Below, piece by piece: positions 36,201 through 46,900 of a stretch of DNA of 64,000 nt. The DNA comes from Plasmodium brasilianum (Eukaryota > Apicomplexa > Aconoidasida > Haemosporida > Plasmodiidae). Position numbers and translations under genes: made by a program. Below the pieces are notes generated by a model. The model was not told the DNA's origin. It worked only from the letters and a program-made list of their open reading frames with translations, and made no database searches. The stretch spans positions 1,882,928 to 1,946,927 of the forward strand of contig NC_090125.1 of the NCBI RefSeq assembly GCF_023973825.1, written 5' to 3'. Position 1 is the first letter of the stretch; each line of letters starts with the position of its first letter.

Positions 36201-36704
36201 AAAAAAAAGAAATAAAGCGCAGTATTGAATTACGTCCATATAAGCATATATATATATATATATATACGTACGTACATACATATACTTGCGGGATAAACGA
36301 TTCACGTTTTCTTTTCATTTTACTAGAGGAAAAGGCGAGACATTCAATCAGAATGACTAAAAGAGATAATATTAAATGAATGCATATATATTCTTTAATG
36401 TTATGTGTCCTTAGTGTGTTGTATTCTACTTCTTTATTTTTATCGGAAAACTGAGGGAACATATAGTACCTGAAAAAAAGAAGTGCACTCGTGTACATGT
36501 GTGTATAGAAATACTTAATGCGTTTATAAACATATATGATTCGCACGTACAAATATAAGCACATATATATATCTATATGCCCGTTTTTGTTAACACATTT
36601 TAAAGAAATAAAAATTCATACTTCTTCTTTATGGTGTCTCTTATTATTTCCCCCTTGTTGATCTCATTTTCTTCATCCATCTTCTCATTAGTATTTGCAT
36701 TCAT
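33202..36704 (-). CDS. PDEdelta: 3',5'-cyclic nucleotide phosphodiesterase delta
   Basis: Membrane cyclic-nucleotide phosphodiesterase. Plasmodium PDE-delta hydrolyses cGMP and acts in sexual stages and ookinete motility. Six exons: 36622-36704, 36306-36469, 36017-36171, 35702-35859, 33954-35356, 33202-33743, total 834 aa (falciparum about 815). About six transmembrane helices lie in residues 45-230 (IHLILSLLVILIECLAF, FVVAFSLLNCLMHIVVLM, FYYMGILSVLLLMFLILRYL). The catalytic domain follows: HNANHGATVCHLSKCL near 459, the metal-binding HDxxHxxxxN signature as HDVGHPGKTN near 499, LADIGHTCLKW near 614 and SIPSSQVYFFEIIVMPLI in the last exon. All metal ligands are present. The exon 2 donor is uncertain: phase requires a GTGAAT donor at 36305 or a GTACGT donor further 3'. 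The other junctions agree in phase. Confidence 0.93.
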
Positions 36705-39555
36705 CGAGATATTAAAATTTTAAAGTTCTTTAACATATGCATAAATTTCTTTTCTGCTTTGAGTCCCAATTGGTGTACAGAATAAACCAGTAATACATAC
36801 TTAAATATGGTTGTACATGCACACATGCATATACTCACACACCCATACACACGAACATATATATATATATGTGCTTAATTTTAATTAAAATTTTTAGTAT
36901 TCAACTTGAAATTTATAAAAAAAGACATAATTTACCAATAACTCCATTATTTCCTGTACTTTTCTCTTTTTATCACATCATTCCAAATTTTATATTTTTT
37001 TTTAGTTTCATTTATATTTTTTTCTTTTTTCCCGTTGTGTCTTTTCCTTCTTATTTATTTATTGATAACCTCTCTCTTCTATTTTGAATATCTTAAATGA
37101 TTTTTAAAAAATTCGTATATTTGTTTTTACAATAATGTAAGAAAATTTTGATGTACACACATATCACTGTTAATTCGTCAGAAGTTTAAGGAAACTATAG
37201 ATAGACAAATGTAGGCATATGTATGTACAAATATATATGCATATGCATATATATATATATATATATATATGGATATATATTTGTACATATATTTGTATAT
37301 AAATATATAAATATATATATATATGTGTATATATATTTGTTTATGTATATATATGTATTTATGTATATATATGTGTATATATGTGCACAATTTGCGAATA
37401 CTTATAAAGAAGGAAAAATATTTTTTTAATTAACTCGAATAATAATTTAAAGAATTTAAAAGAGATAAAAAATTATTATCTTTATTAATAACGTAATTAC
37501 ATTTGTAAATATATCCATACGTGAAGTTATTTTATATGCATTTTAGAAATAGTACATATATATGCATATATATTATATATATACGTAAAGACATAATTTT
37601 GCACAATTTTTTTTTTTTCCTTTTTTTTTTTTTTTTATTTATTTCTTTAGAAGTAGCATTAATCTTTAATAAATGATAAAATAATTAACTATTTCACTAT
37701 TTTTAGTAATAAAAGAAATGTGTAATATTTTATTCTTCATAAAATTCCTACATTGGCGAGCGAGGTGTTAAAAAAAAGGGAAATTGGACTTTCAAAAAAT
37801 ATACACAAATGTATTCTACTTTTAGCAGTAAATAGTAGTAAATAATATACATATTCATATATATATATATATATATACATATATATATGTACATATGTGC
37901 ATTTTTTTCACTTCTTTTTTTTTTTTTCATAGCTGTATTTCTACATACAAATTAATCGTTTTTTATGCTGTGCAAAATATAGTGAAAAGAATAAAAATAA
38001 AAGAATATTTGAATCTTTAAACTAAATATGAAAGTAAAATTATGTAAGAACTATACTTCAGTAATGTCATGTTTGTGTATACATACATAGGCCTACACAC
38101 AGTTTAGTATGTATATTGTATATACATAGTTACATGTCAAATGGTAATCTTATTGCTTTTAAATGTACTAAAGGTAAAAACCTAGCTACAAGTACAACTC
38201 ACGCAAAGAATACTAACATTTCATAGCATTACAAATGTTGTTAAAATTCTGGTAGATTTGTTTTTGTAATATTTTGTTCACAAGTAACTCAAAAGTATAT
38301 GCTGTAAAATATTTTAAAATGATGTTTTAGTAATTAACAAGTATTTCTTTTTTTTTTTTTCTTTTTATATTTTTCTTACTTAAACATAGAGACAATATTT
38401 ACAATATTATGATATTATTCAAATAAAACTGTTAAAATTTTAAGGCGTTACTATTATTATTATTATTATTATTATTTTCATTCTTCACTCCTTCGTGGTA
38501 CATGTTTACTTCAAAAGTGTGTACTTAAAATTGTCTTTTATATAATAATTTTTTTGAGATATCTTCCAGTACCAAATTCATTATTAATTTTATATAAACG
38601 AACTAGCAAGTTAGCTAATTTGGGTAAATGAGGCAAGCCGCACTTTTCCCTTTTAGTTTCTAAGCATTTTGCGTTCATACGTACGTACAATGTATATATT
38701 TATTTACTTCAATATTTGACGTATTAAGCGTACTTATGTGTAAATTTCTTTTGTGATTGAAAAAAAGAAAAAAACGAATTAAACTACTCTACAGTTTTAT
38801 TTAAAAAAAAAAAAATAATTAAAATAAAAATAAAATAAAAAAAATTAAAAGGATTATCTTTGAAAACATAGGCATTGTTCCAAATATTTTTTATTTTATT
38901 TTTTCCTTCAATTCATAAATATTAATAGGGGTAAAGATTTACATACATGTACAAAGATTAATATTTTTTTATATTGTTGAAGAAATGAAATTTTTTATGT
39001 GAGAAACAGGTTTATTTCATTTTATATGGTTATATGTATATATATACATACGTACATACATAATTAACTTTTCTCTTTTGTTCTACATATATATGTATGT
39101 AATTACGTATGTAAGTATGTATGTATATATGTATAAACAATACCTGTAAATGCAAAAGTGTTACTTGCAATATGATAAAAAATGCTTTTTCGAAAAATAT
39201 GTTAAAGTATGAGTATATATTTTACATTAAGATTAAGCTGCAAATTAAATTAAACCTATATTCATCTTAAGGGAAGCAAACGAAAACTGGAATAAAAAGA
39301 AAGAATACCTAGTTGTACGGGCGTACCTATATGTATACATATGCAAACAAGTGTACATATACATATTTATGTACATAATTGAATATATGTACTTACACGA
39401 TTACTGATAAATCCAATAAAGCATTTGAAATATTATCAATAAAAAATACTATTTTAATCTTGAGTTAATAATTAAGGAAAAGTCAAACGCGTATATAAAA
39501 TAGACATAATATTATTTCTACGAGTTTTCTAGTTTATTCATATAGTTTTTATAAA
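36705..39555. other. Divergent intergenic region (PDE-delta / MPC2)
   Basis: 2.85 kb of promoter-side DNA with (TA)n stretches at 37230-37385 and 37855-37890, poly(T) at 37608-37637, an (ATT)n run near 38452-38475 and GTATGTAT runs near 39095-39130. The TATA-rich open frames on both strands (YIYIYIY) are artefacts. No gene seen. Confidence 0.6.
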
Positions 39556-40563
39556 ATGAATATAATGAAAAAAATATTTTACCCAAATATTGTACCAAAA
39601 ATAAAAAGTCATATAGAGTGTTACAACATTAATCATAACATAAAAAAGCTTCTTGGTAAGACACACACACACGCACACAAAAAAAAAAAAAAAAAAGCAA
39701 AGTATTTTAAATTATATTAAATAATATTAAAACAAAATGATTTATGTCAAATTGAATTATTGTACTATGCTTCGTGAATGATAAAGGAGAAGAGACACAC
39801 AAACACGTTCGTATGTATTATATATATGTATTTATCCTTATAGATTAAACCGGCCTTAAAAATTAGGCAAAAATGTACCATATATGTACGTATACGAACA
39901 TACTAATTATTTGTTTATTCATGTACAGTATCCGATACAGGAATTTTGACTATTCACTTTTGGGCTCCAACATTTAAATGGTCTATATCCGTGGCTAATA
40001 TTGTTGACATAAATAGGGACCCTAAGCTTCTTTCCCTACCCCAGCAATTTGGTAATTCTATATTAACATATTTCCTCAATTCATTTTTATGTGAACTGTT
40101 CATATAACTTTTTCAAATTATTATGTTGACTCCATTTTAACCTGTTATGCCTATTTTAGCAATATTTTTAACTGGATTACTATTCTCGAGATTTGCCTAT
40201 GTCATTAAGCCGAGAAATTTGAACTTACTAACAAGTAAAATATAGAAAATATGGAAATACTTTTTACCTTATCAATGTTGTAACTTTGCTTTACACATTT
40301 TAACTATTTGTAGTTATATTCTCTTCATAAGTTTTTTACTTATTTTATATTCCATTTATTTATTTCGTGGTTCATTTAAATATTACGTGTTCCAACTATT
40401 TATTTCGTAGTATATTTATTTACTTTATATTCCATTTATTTATTTTATTTTTTTTTAATATTTTTTTTTAACAGTTAACCTTTTCATGAGTTTAACAGCG
40501 CTGTATCAAATTACACGTATCACCAATTATAAGTATAATTTGGGTAGTAAAAATGAAAAGTAA
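39556..40563 (+). CDS. MPC2: Mitochondrial pyruvate carrier subunit 2
   Basis: Subunit of the inner-membrane carrier that brings pyruvate into the mitochondrion, working as a heterodimer with MPC1. Four small exons, 39556-39655, 39929-40051, 40160-40234 and 40475-40563, all phase-consistent GT-AG, make 128 aa, the normal family size. Marks are FWAPTFKWSISVANIVDINR (human MPC2 has FWAPTFKWG at the same place), the second helix GLLFSRFAYVIKPRNLNLL (family pattern W/FSRYxxVIxPKNWxL) and the last helix INLFMSLTALYQITRI. The first 35 residues (MNIMKKIFYPNIVPKIKSHI) form a basic amphipathic start. No single exon would be recognised alone; splicing is needed to see the family. Confidence 0.93.
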
Positions 40564-41158
40564 AAGGGTAAAAAAAAAAAAAAGGTGCACAAAAGTAAAA
40601 CGAAAAAAAATAAATGGAAAAAAAATATAACATAAAAAAAATGGAGCAAAAAAATAAAGACTTAAAAATGGTGGTAAATAAATAATACATAAAAAAAAAG
40701 GAAAAAGGTAGAACGAAAAAAAGAAGGTAAAAAGGTGAAACGCAAAAAAAATAAAATAAATAATTTCCAAAATAGGAACAGTGTTTTTTATTTTTCATTT
40801 TTTTTCTTTTTTTTTTTAACACCCTCCCATATAATATAATTAATCAACCAAAATTTTAAAACAATATTTCAAAAAGAAAATAAACGTATATTTTAAAATA
40901 TAAAAATGTATTCAGAAAAAAAAAAAAAAATCCACACTGTAACCAATTTTAGAATTCTAAAAAGTATGTATTGTAATAAAAAAAGTACATTAATATCAAT
41001 TTACTATAAAAATAATCTTATTTAAAAAATGCTGTCTAGCAGTTGTTTTAATAAGATATACATGTATGTGCTTAGAATACATGCGTGTATAATATCAGTA
41101 TACCACCTATTACCATTTTCATATAATTGAATAACACCCGCAGTAATAGTCACGTATT

Positions 41159-41197
<39 letters not shown>

Positions 41198-41277
41198 CAT
41201 ATACATAAGTATGTATTATATATATATAAGCGCATAACAAATATTGTTAATGCAATACGTACAGCAGCTCGCGAAGG
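40564..41277. other. Convergent intergenic region (MPC2 / small basic protein)
   Basis: 0.7 kb. An A-rich, T-poor stretch at 40545-40770 gives Phe-rich shadow frames on the minus strand. It is followed by AT-rich sequence with (TA)n at 41165-41195. No gene supported. Confidence 0.6.
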
Positions 41278-41622
41278 TTATTTTGCTGCTGCTCCATTGC
41301 TATTTACCTTATCTTGAAAGTTTTTTATTTTTTCTCTTATATCTTTCAAATACTGTTTTATTAATTTTTTTTTCTTGATAAACTTATTTATATAACTTAA
41401 TCTTAATTTTTTTTCTTTTTTCGAATTGGGGATAACAAAACTTGATATTTTACATTCCATTTTAATTCTCCTTCTAATTTTTTTTTTCCTTTTTTGTTTA
41501 TATCTTTCCTGTATTTTATTTCTGTCCGATATTATGTGTGACCTTACTTTATCCTCTATATCGCTCTTCAAATTTATTTCAATGTTAAATTTTTTTACAG
41601 GTCTCTTTTTAACTCCAACCAT
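41278..41622 (-). CDS. Small, strongly basic protein of unknown function (114 aa)
   Basis: Single exon. I start it at the Met at 41622 (MVGVKKRPVKKFNIEINLK) because the 28 residues from an upstream in-frame ATG at 41706 (TATGTATATG-derived SLYMYVYEH) look untranslated or leader-like. The protein is Lys/Arg-rich and helical, with RYKQKRKKKIRRRIKMECKI in the middle and FIKKKKLIKQYLKDIREKI near the end, finishing GAAAK. The composition suggests a nucleolar or ribosome-biogenesis protein, but no family motif is visible and I do not name it. It is divergent from the RPC7-like gene. Confidence 0.75.
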   Translation of the reverse strand: MVGVKKRPVKKFNIEINLKSDIEDKVRSHIISDRNKIQERYKQKRKKKIRRRIKMECKISSFVIPNSKKEKKLRLSYINKFIKKKKLIKQYLKDIREKIKNFQDKVNSNGAAAK

Positions 41623-42659
41623 TTTGGAAAAGTTTTGAAGAAATTTTATAATCAGTGAAACGTGCTCATATACATACATATATAAAGATAACGAAACGTT
41701 CTGCAAATAATTAATTTTTTTTCCTCAATATATACTAAAAATGATTAAAGGTTCTTTTGCTTCTCAAAATGCATTGAAAAAGAAATGGATTAAACGGAAA
41801 AGCATTATATATTCTTTTTCTATACTTTTAGTAATTACGAAATTGTAAAAACAAATTGGAAAAAAATTTAATACAAAAAAAAGAATTATCTGTAAATAAA
41901 TTAGCTTTTAACTATTGGAAGTTTTTTATTTATATTACATATATATAAATATATACATATATATATGTACCTATCAAGTGAAGCACAGTTAATATTATTG
42001 CTCAGTCGAAAAGAAAAAAGGAAAGCATTTTGTAAATGGCAAAATTAAACTAAAATGTTAAGCAAAATAAAATACAAATAAAGGTTATAATATAATGGAA
42101 TGAATTAAAGAATATAAGAAAAGTAAAAATAAAAAATATATATGAACAATAAACAAACATTTTCTCAAAATATTTTAATTCAGGAAAAAATATATATACA
42201 TAAATATTACGCATCAGATGAATTAAAAAAAAAGATATATTTCTATTTAAAAAAAAAAAAGTACATATTCAGAAATGAAATTATAAAAAAAAAAAAAAAA
42301 AAAACTTAAATGAAAAAAGGGGAAAAAAATAAAGAAAGATTTTATAAAATTGGAAATATTCCAAAGGAATTTATTTTTTAAGATCAACATGTAATAAAAA
42401 CTTAATACATACATACTTAATGTATATGTAGCTTTATATATATAGATATCTTCCCACCTGTTAGCTTGTGATCGAACAGAATTATTTTACGACAAAAAAA
42501 AAAATAGCATTTTATTTCATAGTTTTTTACAGAATAACATATAAAAAGAAAGAATAGTTTGTCAATATATATACTGAATTTTTAAATATTTTTTCACAAT
42601 ATGAAAAAGGACGAAACTGTGTCAACTTTGAAAGAAGCTCACTATTTTCTGAAATAAAA
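41623..42659. other. Divergent intergenic region
   Basis: One kilobase between the small basic protein and the RPC7-like gene. AT-rich with poly(A) at 42285-42304. An 18-codon upstream open frame starting at 42601 (MKKDETVSTLKEAHYFLK) ends one base before the main ATG and could be a translated leader peptide. Confidence 0.5.
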
Positions 42660-42966
42660 ATGAATGATAAGGAACAGCAAAAATTTCAAGAAAGGAGTTA
42701 GTTTAAATGGGAATACATACATAACGCATATATACATACGTACGTTCACACATACATACGTACATTCACACATACATACGTACATTCACACATACATATG
42801 TACATTCACACATACATATGGACATTTATACATACATATGTACTTTCATACATACATATGTACTTTCATACATACATATGTACTTTCATATATACATATG
42901 TACTTTCATACATACATATGTACTTTCATATATACATATCTACATACCTACGTAATGCATTCACGT

Positions 42967-43026
<60 letters not shown>

Positions 43027-43967
43027 GGGACACAACTCTGACATGTATGTATACATACGCGTGGCCGTTTTGATACATATCAGAGTTGCTTATGTACTAT
43101 AACCCATGCTCACACTATTATTATGTATAAATATATATACATTTATATATTTCTTTTTGCCACCTTCCCCAATTTTGCAGTGAACGAATTTGATGTACAT
43201 AGAATGTTAAATAAATTTAATATGAGTAACTACAATGAGGATTTTGTGGTTACAAATAATATCTTAAAATATCACATGAAAAGTATAGAGATTTATAACT
43301 ACGAGAAAAGTAAAATATATGACAAAGATGAATTAGATTTATATAAAGAAAAATTGATAAATAAAGATAATATTCATTACTATCCATATGAGTTATATTT
43401 TAATACGTATAGAAATATCTATAAAGAAGATAAAGTGCTTTTAAATTTACCCAACAACGTAAAAAAAACAAAAGAAAAAGAAAATGATGAAAAGGAAGAA
43501 CAAGATGATAAGGAGAAGGAAGACAATGCATCACGTAAAAGGAAAAAAAAAAAAAAAAAAGAAACATGAATTAACACGAAATAACAAGAAAAAACAAAAA
43601 AAAAACAAAAAAAAAAACAAGAAAATAGAAATAATAGAAAAAAAAGAAAAAAAAAATCTACATTTTGTAATAAAAAAAAAAATGTATATAATCAAATGTA
43701 TATTTCACCAAAAAAAAAAAAAAAATATAAATTTCATCTTCTCATCGAATAGTAATATTATAAATGCGCATGTATAGCAACGTCTTGCTTGCATTTCTGC
43801 ATTTTCTAGCACAAAGTGAAAGATTCATGAATACTTTTTTTATTTGTTTTCCTCAAATTGCAGATACTTCTGAAGAAGAACAAGGTTTAGAGGACGATTA
43901 TAATTTTGACTATAATAAAAGTGAAGACGAATTAGAGATTGAAGATAATGATGAAAATGTAATATAA
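42660..43967 (+). CDS. Probable RNA polymerase III subunit RPC7/RPC31-like protein
   Basis: Three exons: 42660-42696, 43181-43534, 43864-43967; both junctions agree in phase (A|TG gives Met, C|AT gives His); about 164 aa. The start MNDKEQQKFQERMNEF is followed by a helical region, then YELYFNTYRNIYKEDKVLLN and LPNN. This resembles the RPC7 segment around KVYKEEW...LPREM. A Lys/Glu-rich linker and an acidic Tyr-containing tail (DDYNFDYNKSEDELEIEDND) follow, as in yeast Rpc31 and human RPC7. The similarity is at motif level only; sequence search is needed for certainty. The last exon overlaps the antisense last exon of the tubulin cofactor D gene by 58 bp. Intron 1 carries a 20-bp repeat and a long (TA)n tract. 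Confidence 0.55.
42725..43024. repeat. 20-bp tandem repeat and (TA)n tract in intron 1 of the RPC7-like gene
   Basis: Unit catacatatgtactttcata and variants from about 42725 to 42945, then about 27 TA dinucleotides at 42968-43024. Open frames over it (HTYICTFIHTYV) are repeat artefacts inside an intron. Confidence 0.8.
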
Positions 43968-46900
43968 TGTGGAATCTTTAGCAACTTGGCAATTTGTTGT
44001 ACAGCTATTATTATTTGACATTGTGTCCTATCATTTAATGCTTCAGAGAATTGGGTACTTATTAGTATAGAAATAATATCATCTAAATCTTCAGAGTTGT
44101 TAAATAAATAATTCTTAAAATCATATGGTGAAATAAAATTAATATGTGCGTAAAGGTATTCATTCGTGAACTCTCTTATCTTAGGATATCTACCAGAAGA
44201 GAAAAAAGAAAAGATGTAAGAACAGCAATTGAATGTGCGTTTTAATTTTGTGATGCTACTTGTTATATATATTTATGTATGCGGAAGCTTCATGTACACA
44301 AAAAAGGGTTGAATATGATATACCCACGGTATGCGCATTTTTATGCAAAATGCGCGAATGTATATGAACATACAGATATGTAAATAAAATATAGGGATGT
44401 ATGTAAGCATGTATGCGCGCATATGTACACGTAATTTGTGTGCGCATGTACGATAGTTAATTTTTTTTCAAGACTGCGTCATGTGCACATCTCACCTGTG
44501 GAGCAGCAGGTTTAAGATCAAAAACATGGCCAATTTTTTTATGTTTAAGTGAATGGTTGGACACATAAAAATGTTTATTATTAACTCGGATATCGTTTTA
44601 ATAAGAGAAAAACAAGTGTATTTCTCTAAGGAGTGAAGGAAAAAATTCAAGAAGCAAAAAGCAGTGAAATTATTAATAACTGAAAATTTTACAAATGAAT
44701 TTACACTTTTTAAAAAAATTTCTAGCTGAATTAAATTAAAATTGTTTAAGTAATACAATATTTTAATTAAACAAATATTTACATATTCTAATAATTCGAT
44801 TTTTGTATGAAATTTTTTTTTAATTTGTTTATTTGTTTTTCTTCTTATTTTCTTCTCTCTTTTTTTTTCCTCCTTATTCATATTATCCCAATTTTTATTA
44901 TCGCTCTTCAGAAATATTATATTTCTATCAAAGAATATACTGTAATTATGAAATAAATTTTTTGCAAAATCAAACTTTTTATATTTCTTCTCCAACATTA
45001 TTATTTCGCTCAAATTAATGTTATGCATGTTGCAGTTATGTAAAGAAAAAAACCCATTACTACTGCTGCCGCTATTTTCACAGCCCCTAATATCCCATTG
45101 GGTAGTCATATCATGGTCTATCATGTTCATCTCATTATTTATTGTTTTCGAAGCATCATCAAGATTGCCGCTTATCTTGATGGTACTATTCCCCATGTTA
45201 CACACATCCTTATTATTTGTGCCATTCCAAAAAGTATTTGCTTTTTCTCTGTTATAGTCACAAAAAACTTTATCAACAATGGTGTAGTCATACTCGATAT
45301 AATACATTTTATAATATCGTATATACAAAAATAAAATATCATCTCTTATATAACCAAAAGTGTATATATTTTTATATTTAACGAGAAATTCTAAAAATAA
45401 GTATTCAATAGATTTTTCTTTCCCCTTTTTAATTAAATTTGTATATTCATAATTGCTATATTCAGTATATGATGAATAATAACATAATGTATTAAAGAAT
45501 CCGCTAATTATGTAGTAATTGTATTTATTCAGAAATAAAAGATAAAAAATATGACTATATAAATAAGTTTCATTATATTCTAAACATTTTATTACACTAA
45601 TATTTTTTTTGGTTTTGTCTAAAAGGAAATGAACATCTTTAATTAAGTTTTCTTCTTCCATTGACATCTTCTCTTCATTCTCACTTAGATTTATTTCATC
45701 TATAAAATCGTTATTAATAAGTATATTTTCAAATATTAAATCGTTGTTTTTTCGATGTTGATAATTTATTCCATTTTCAAAATTTGTTTCCTTTGTTTTT
45801 ACTTCTTTACCCGTACCGAGATCTTTGTTATTGTGTCCTTTTATCAAACCCTTTCTAGTAGAAATAAACTTATTCTTGTGAAAAATGGAAAAACTGGTAT
45901 ACTTTAATGTATAATTATACAAATAAATAAAATTATTAATTTTATTAAATATGGTTTTCATTAAACTATATTTATAATTCTTGTTCAAAAATAATGAAGT
46001 AATTTCTTCTTCATATGTACAAGAGCATTTATTTATGTTTGTTGTTCTTTTGAAGGATTTTCCTGAACTTTTTTCATTTCCTTCATCTTCATTCTTCTTA
46101 GTATAGTAATAGTCCTTGTCCTCATTGGTATTATAGCTGTCATGCTTAGAAAACCTCGCCTGATGTGCAGTATATATTTTGTCCTTTAAATATAATGGTT
46201 CATAATAATCACACACATGAGTAATTATATTTTCAAAGACGCTTGAAATATCTGTTGAATAGCTACTTAAATACTGATAGATATTAATTTTACTTTTCCT
46301 TATGTTATCGTCAATTTTTTTCTTAAGAAATAATTCATAAGAATAATCATGACAATACTTATTAAAAATATTACTGAATGCAAAATGATCCATTTCTCCG
46401 TTATCATTGAAAGTTGCATAGTTATACAAATAGTTCAATAAGTACAAACACTTCTTATGTGTTCGTATATTTTTTTCACATAACAATTTCAACAATAATT
46501 GAATTAATGTGTTAATATATGTTTTCTTTATTTCAAATAAGACATACATATATATTACATTATCTTTTTCCTGGTAAGAACAGTTATCCCTGCTTTCATT
46601 CGATGGACACTCATTATCACTACTCTCATCTTCATAACTATCATCCGAGGTAAGACAATCGTAAAAATAATTTTTATTAACTGTGCCATTTGGATGCTTA
46701 GCACTTAATCCCGCCATATCCGCGCTGGGTAATTTTTGTGCGTCTAATTCTTCCCCTTTAGGTGCATCGACTACGTTAACTACATCGACCACGTTAACTA
46801 CATCGACCACGTTAACTACATCCACCCCTCTAACCGCGTCCATCCCTTTTTGTTGCTTCCTCTTGAAAAAGAACAGCGGGTAAGAAGTTAACAAAAAGGC

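Noticed and set aside
41623..41706. 28-residue N-terminal extension of the small basic protein from an upstream ATG
   Set aside because: The extension is Tyr/Met/Val-rich TATG-type sequence; the Met at 41622 begins the charged, protein-like part.
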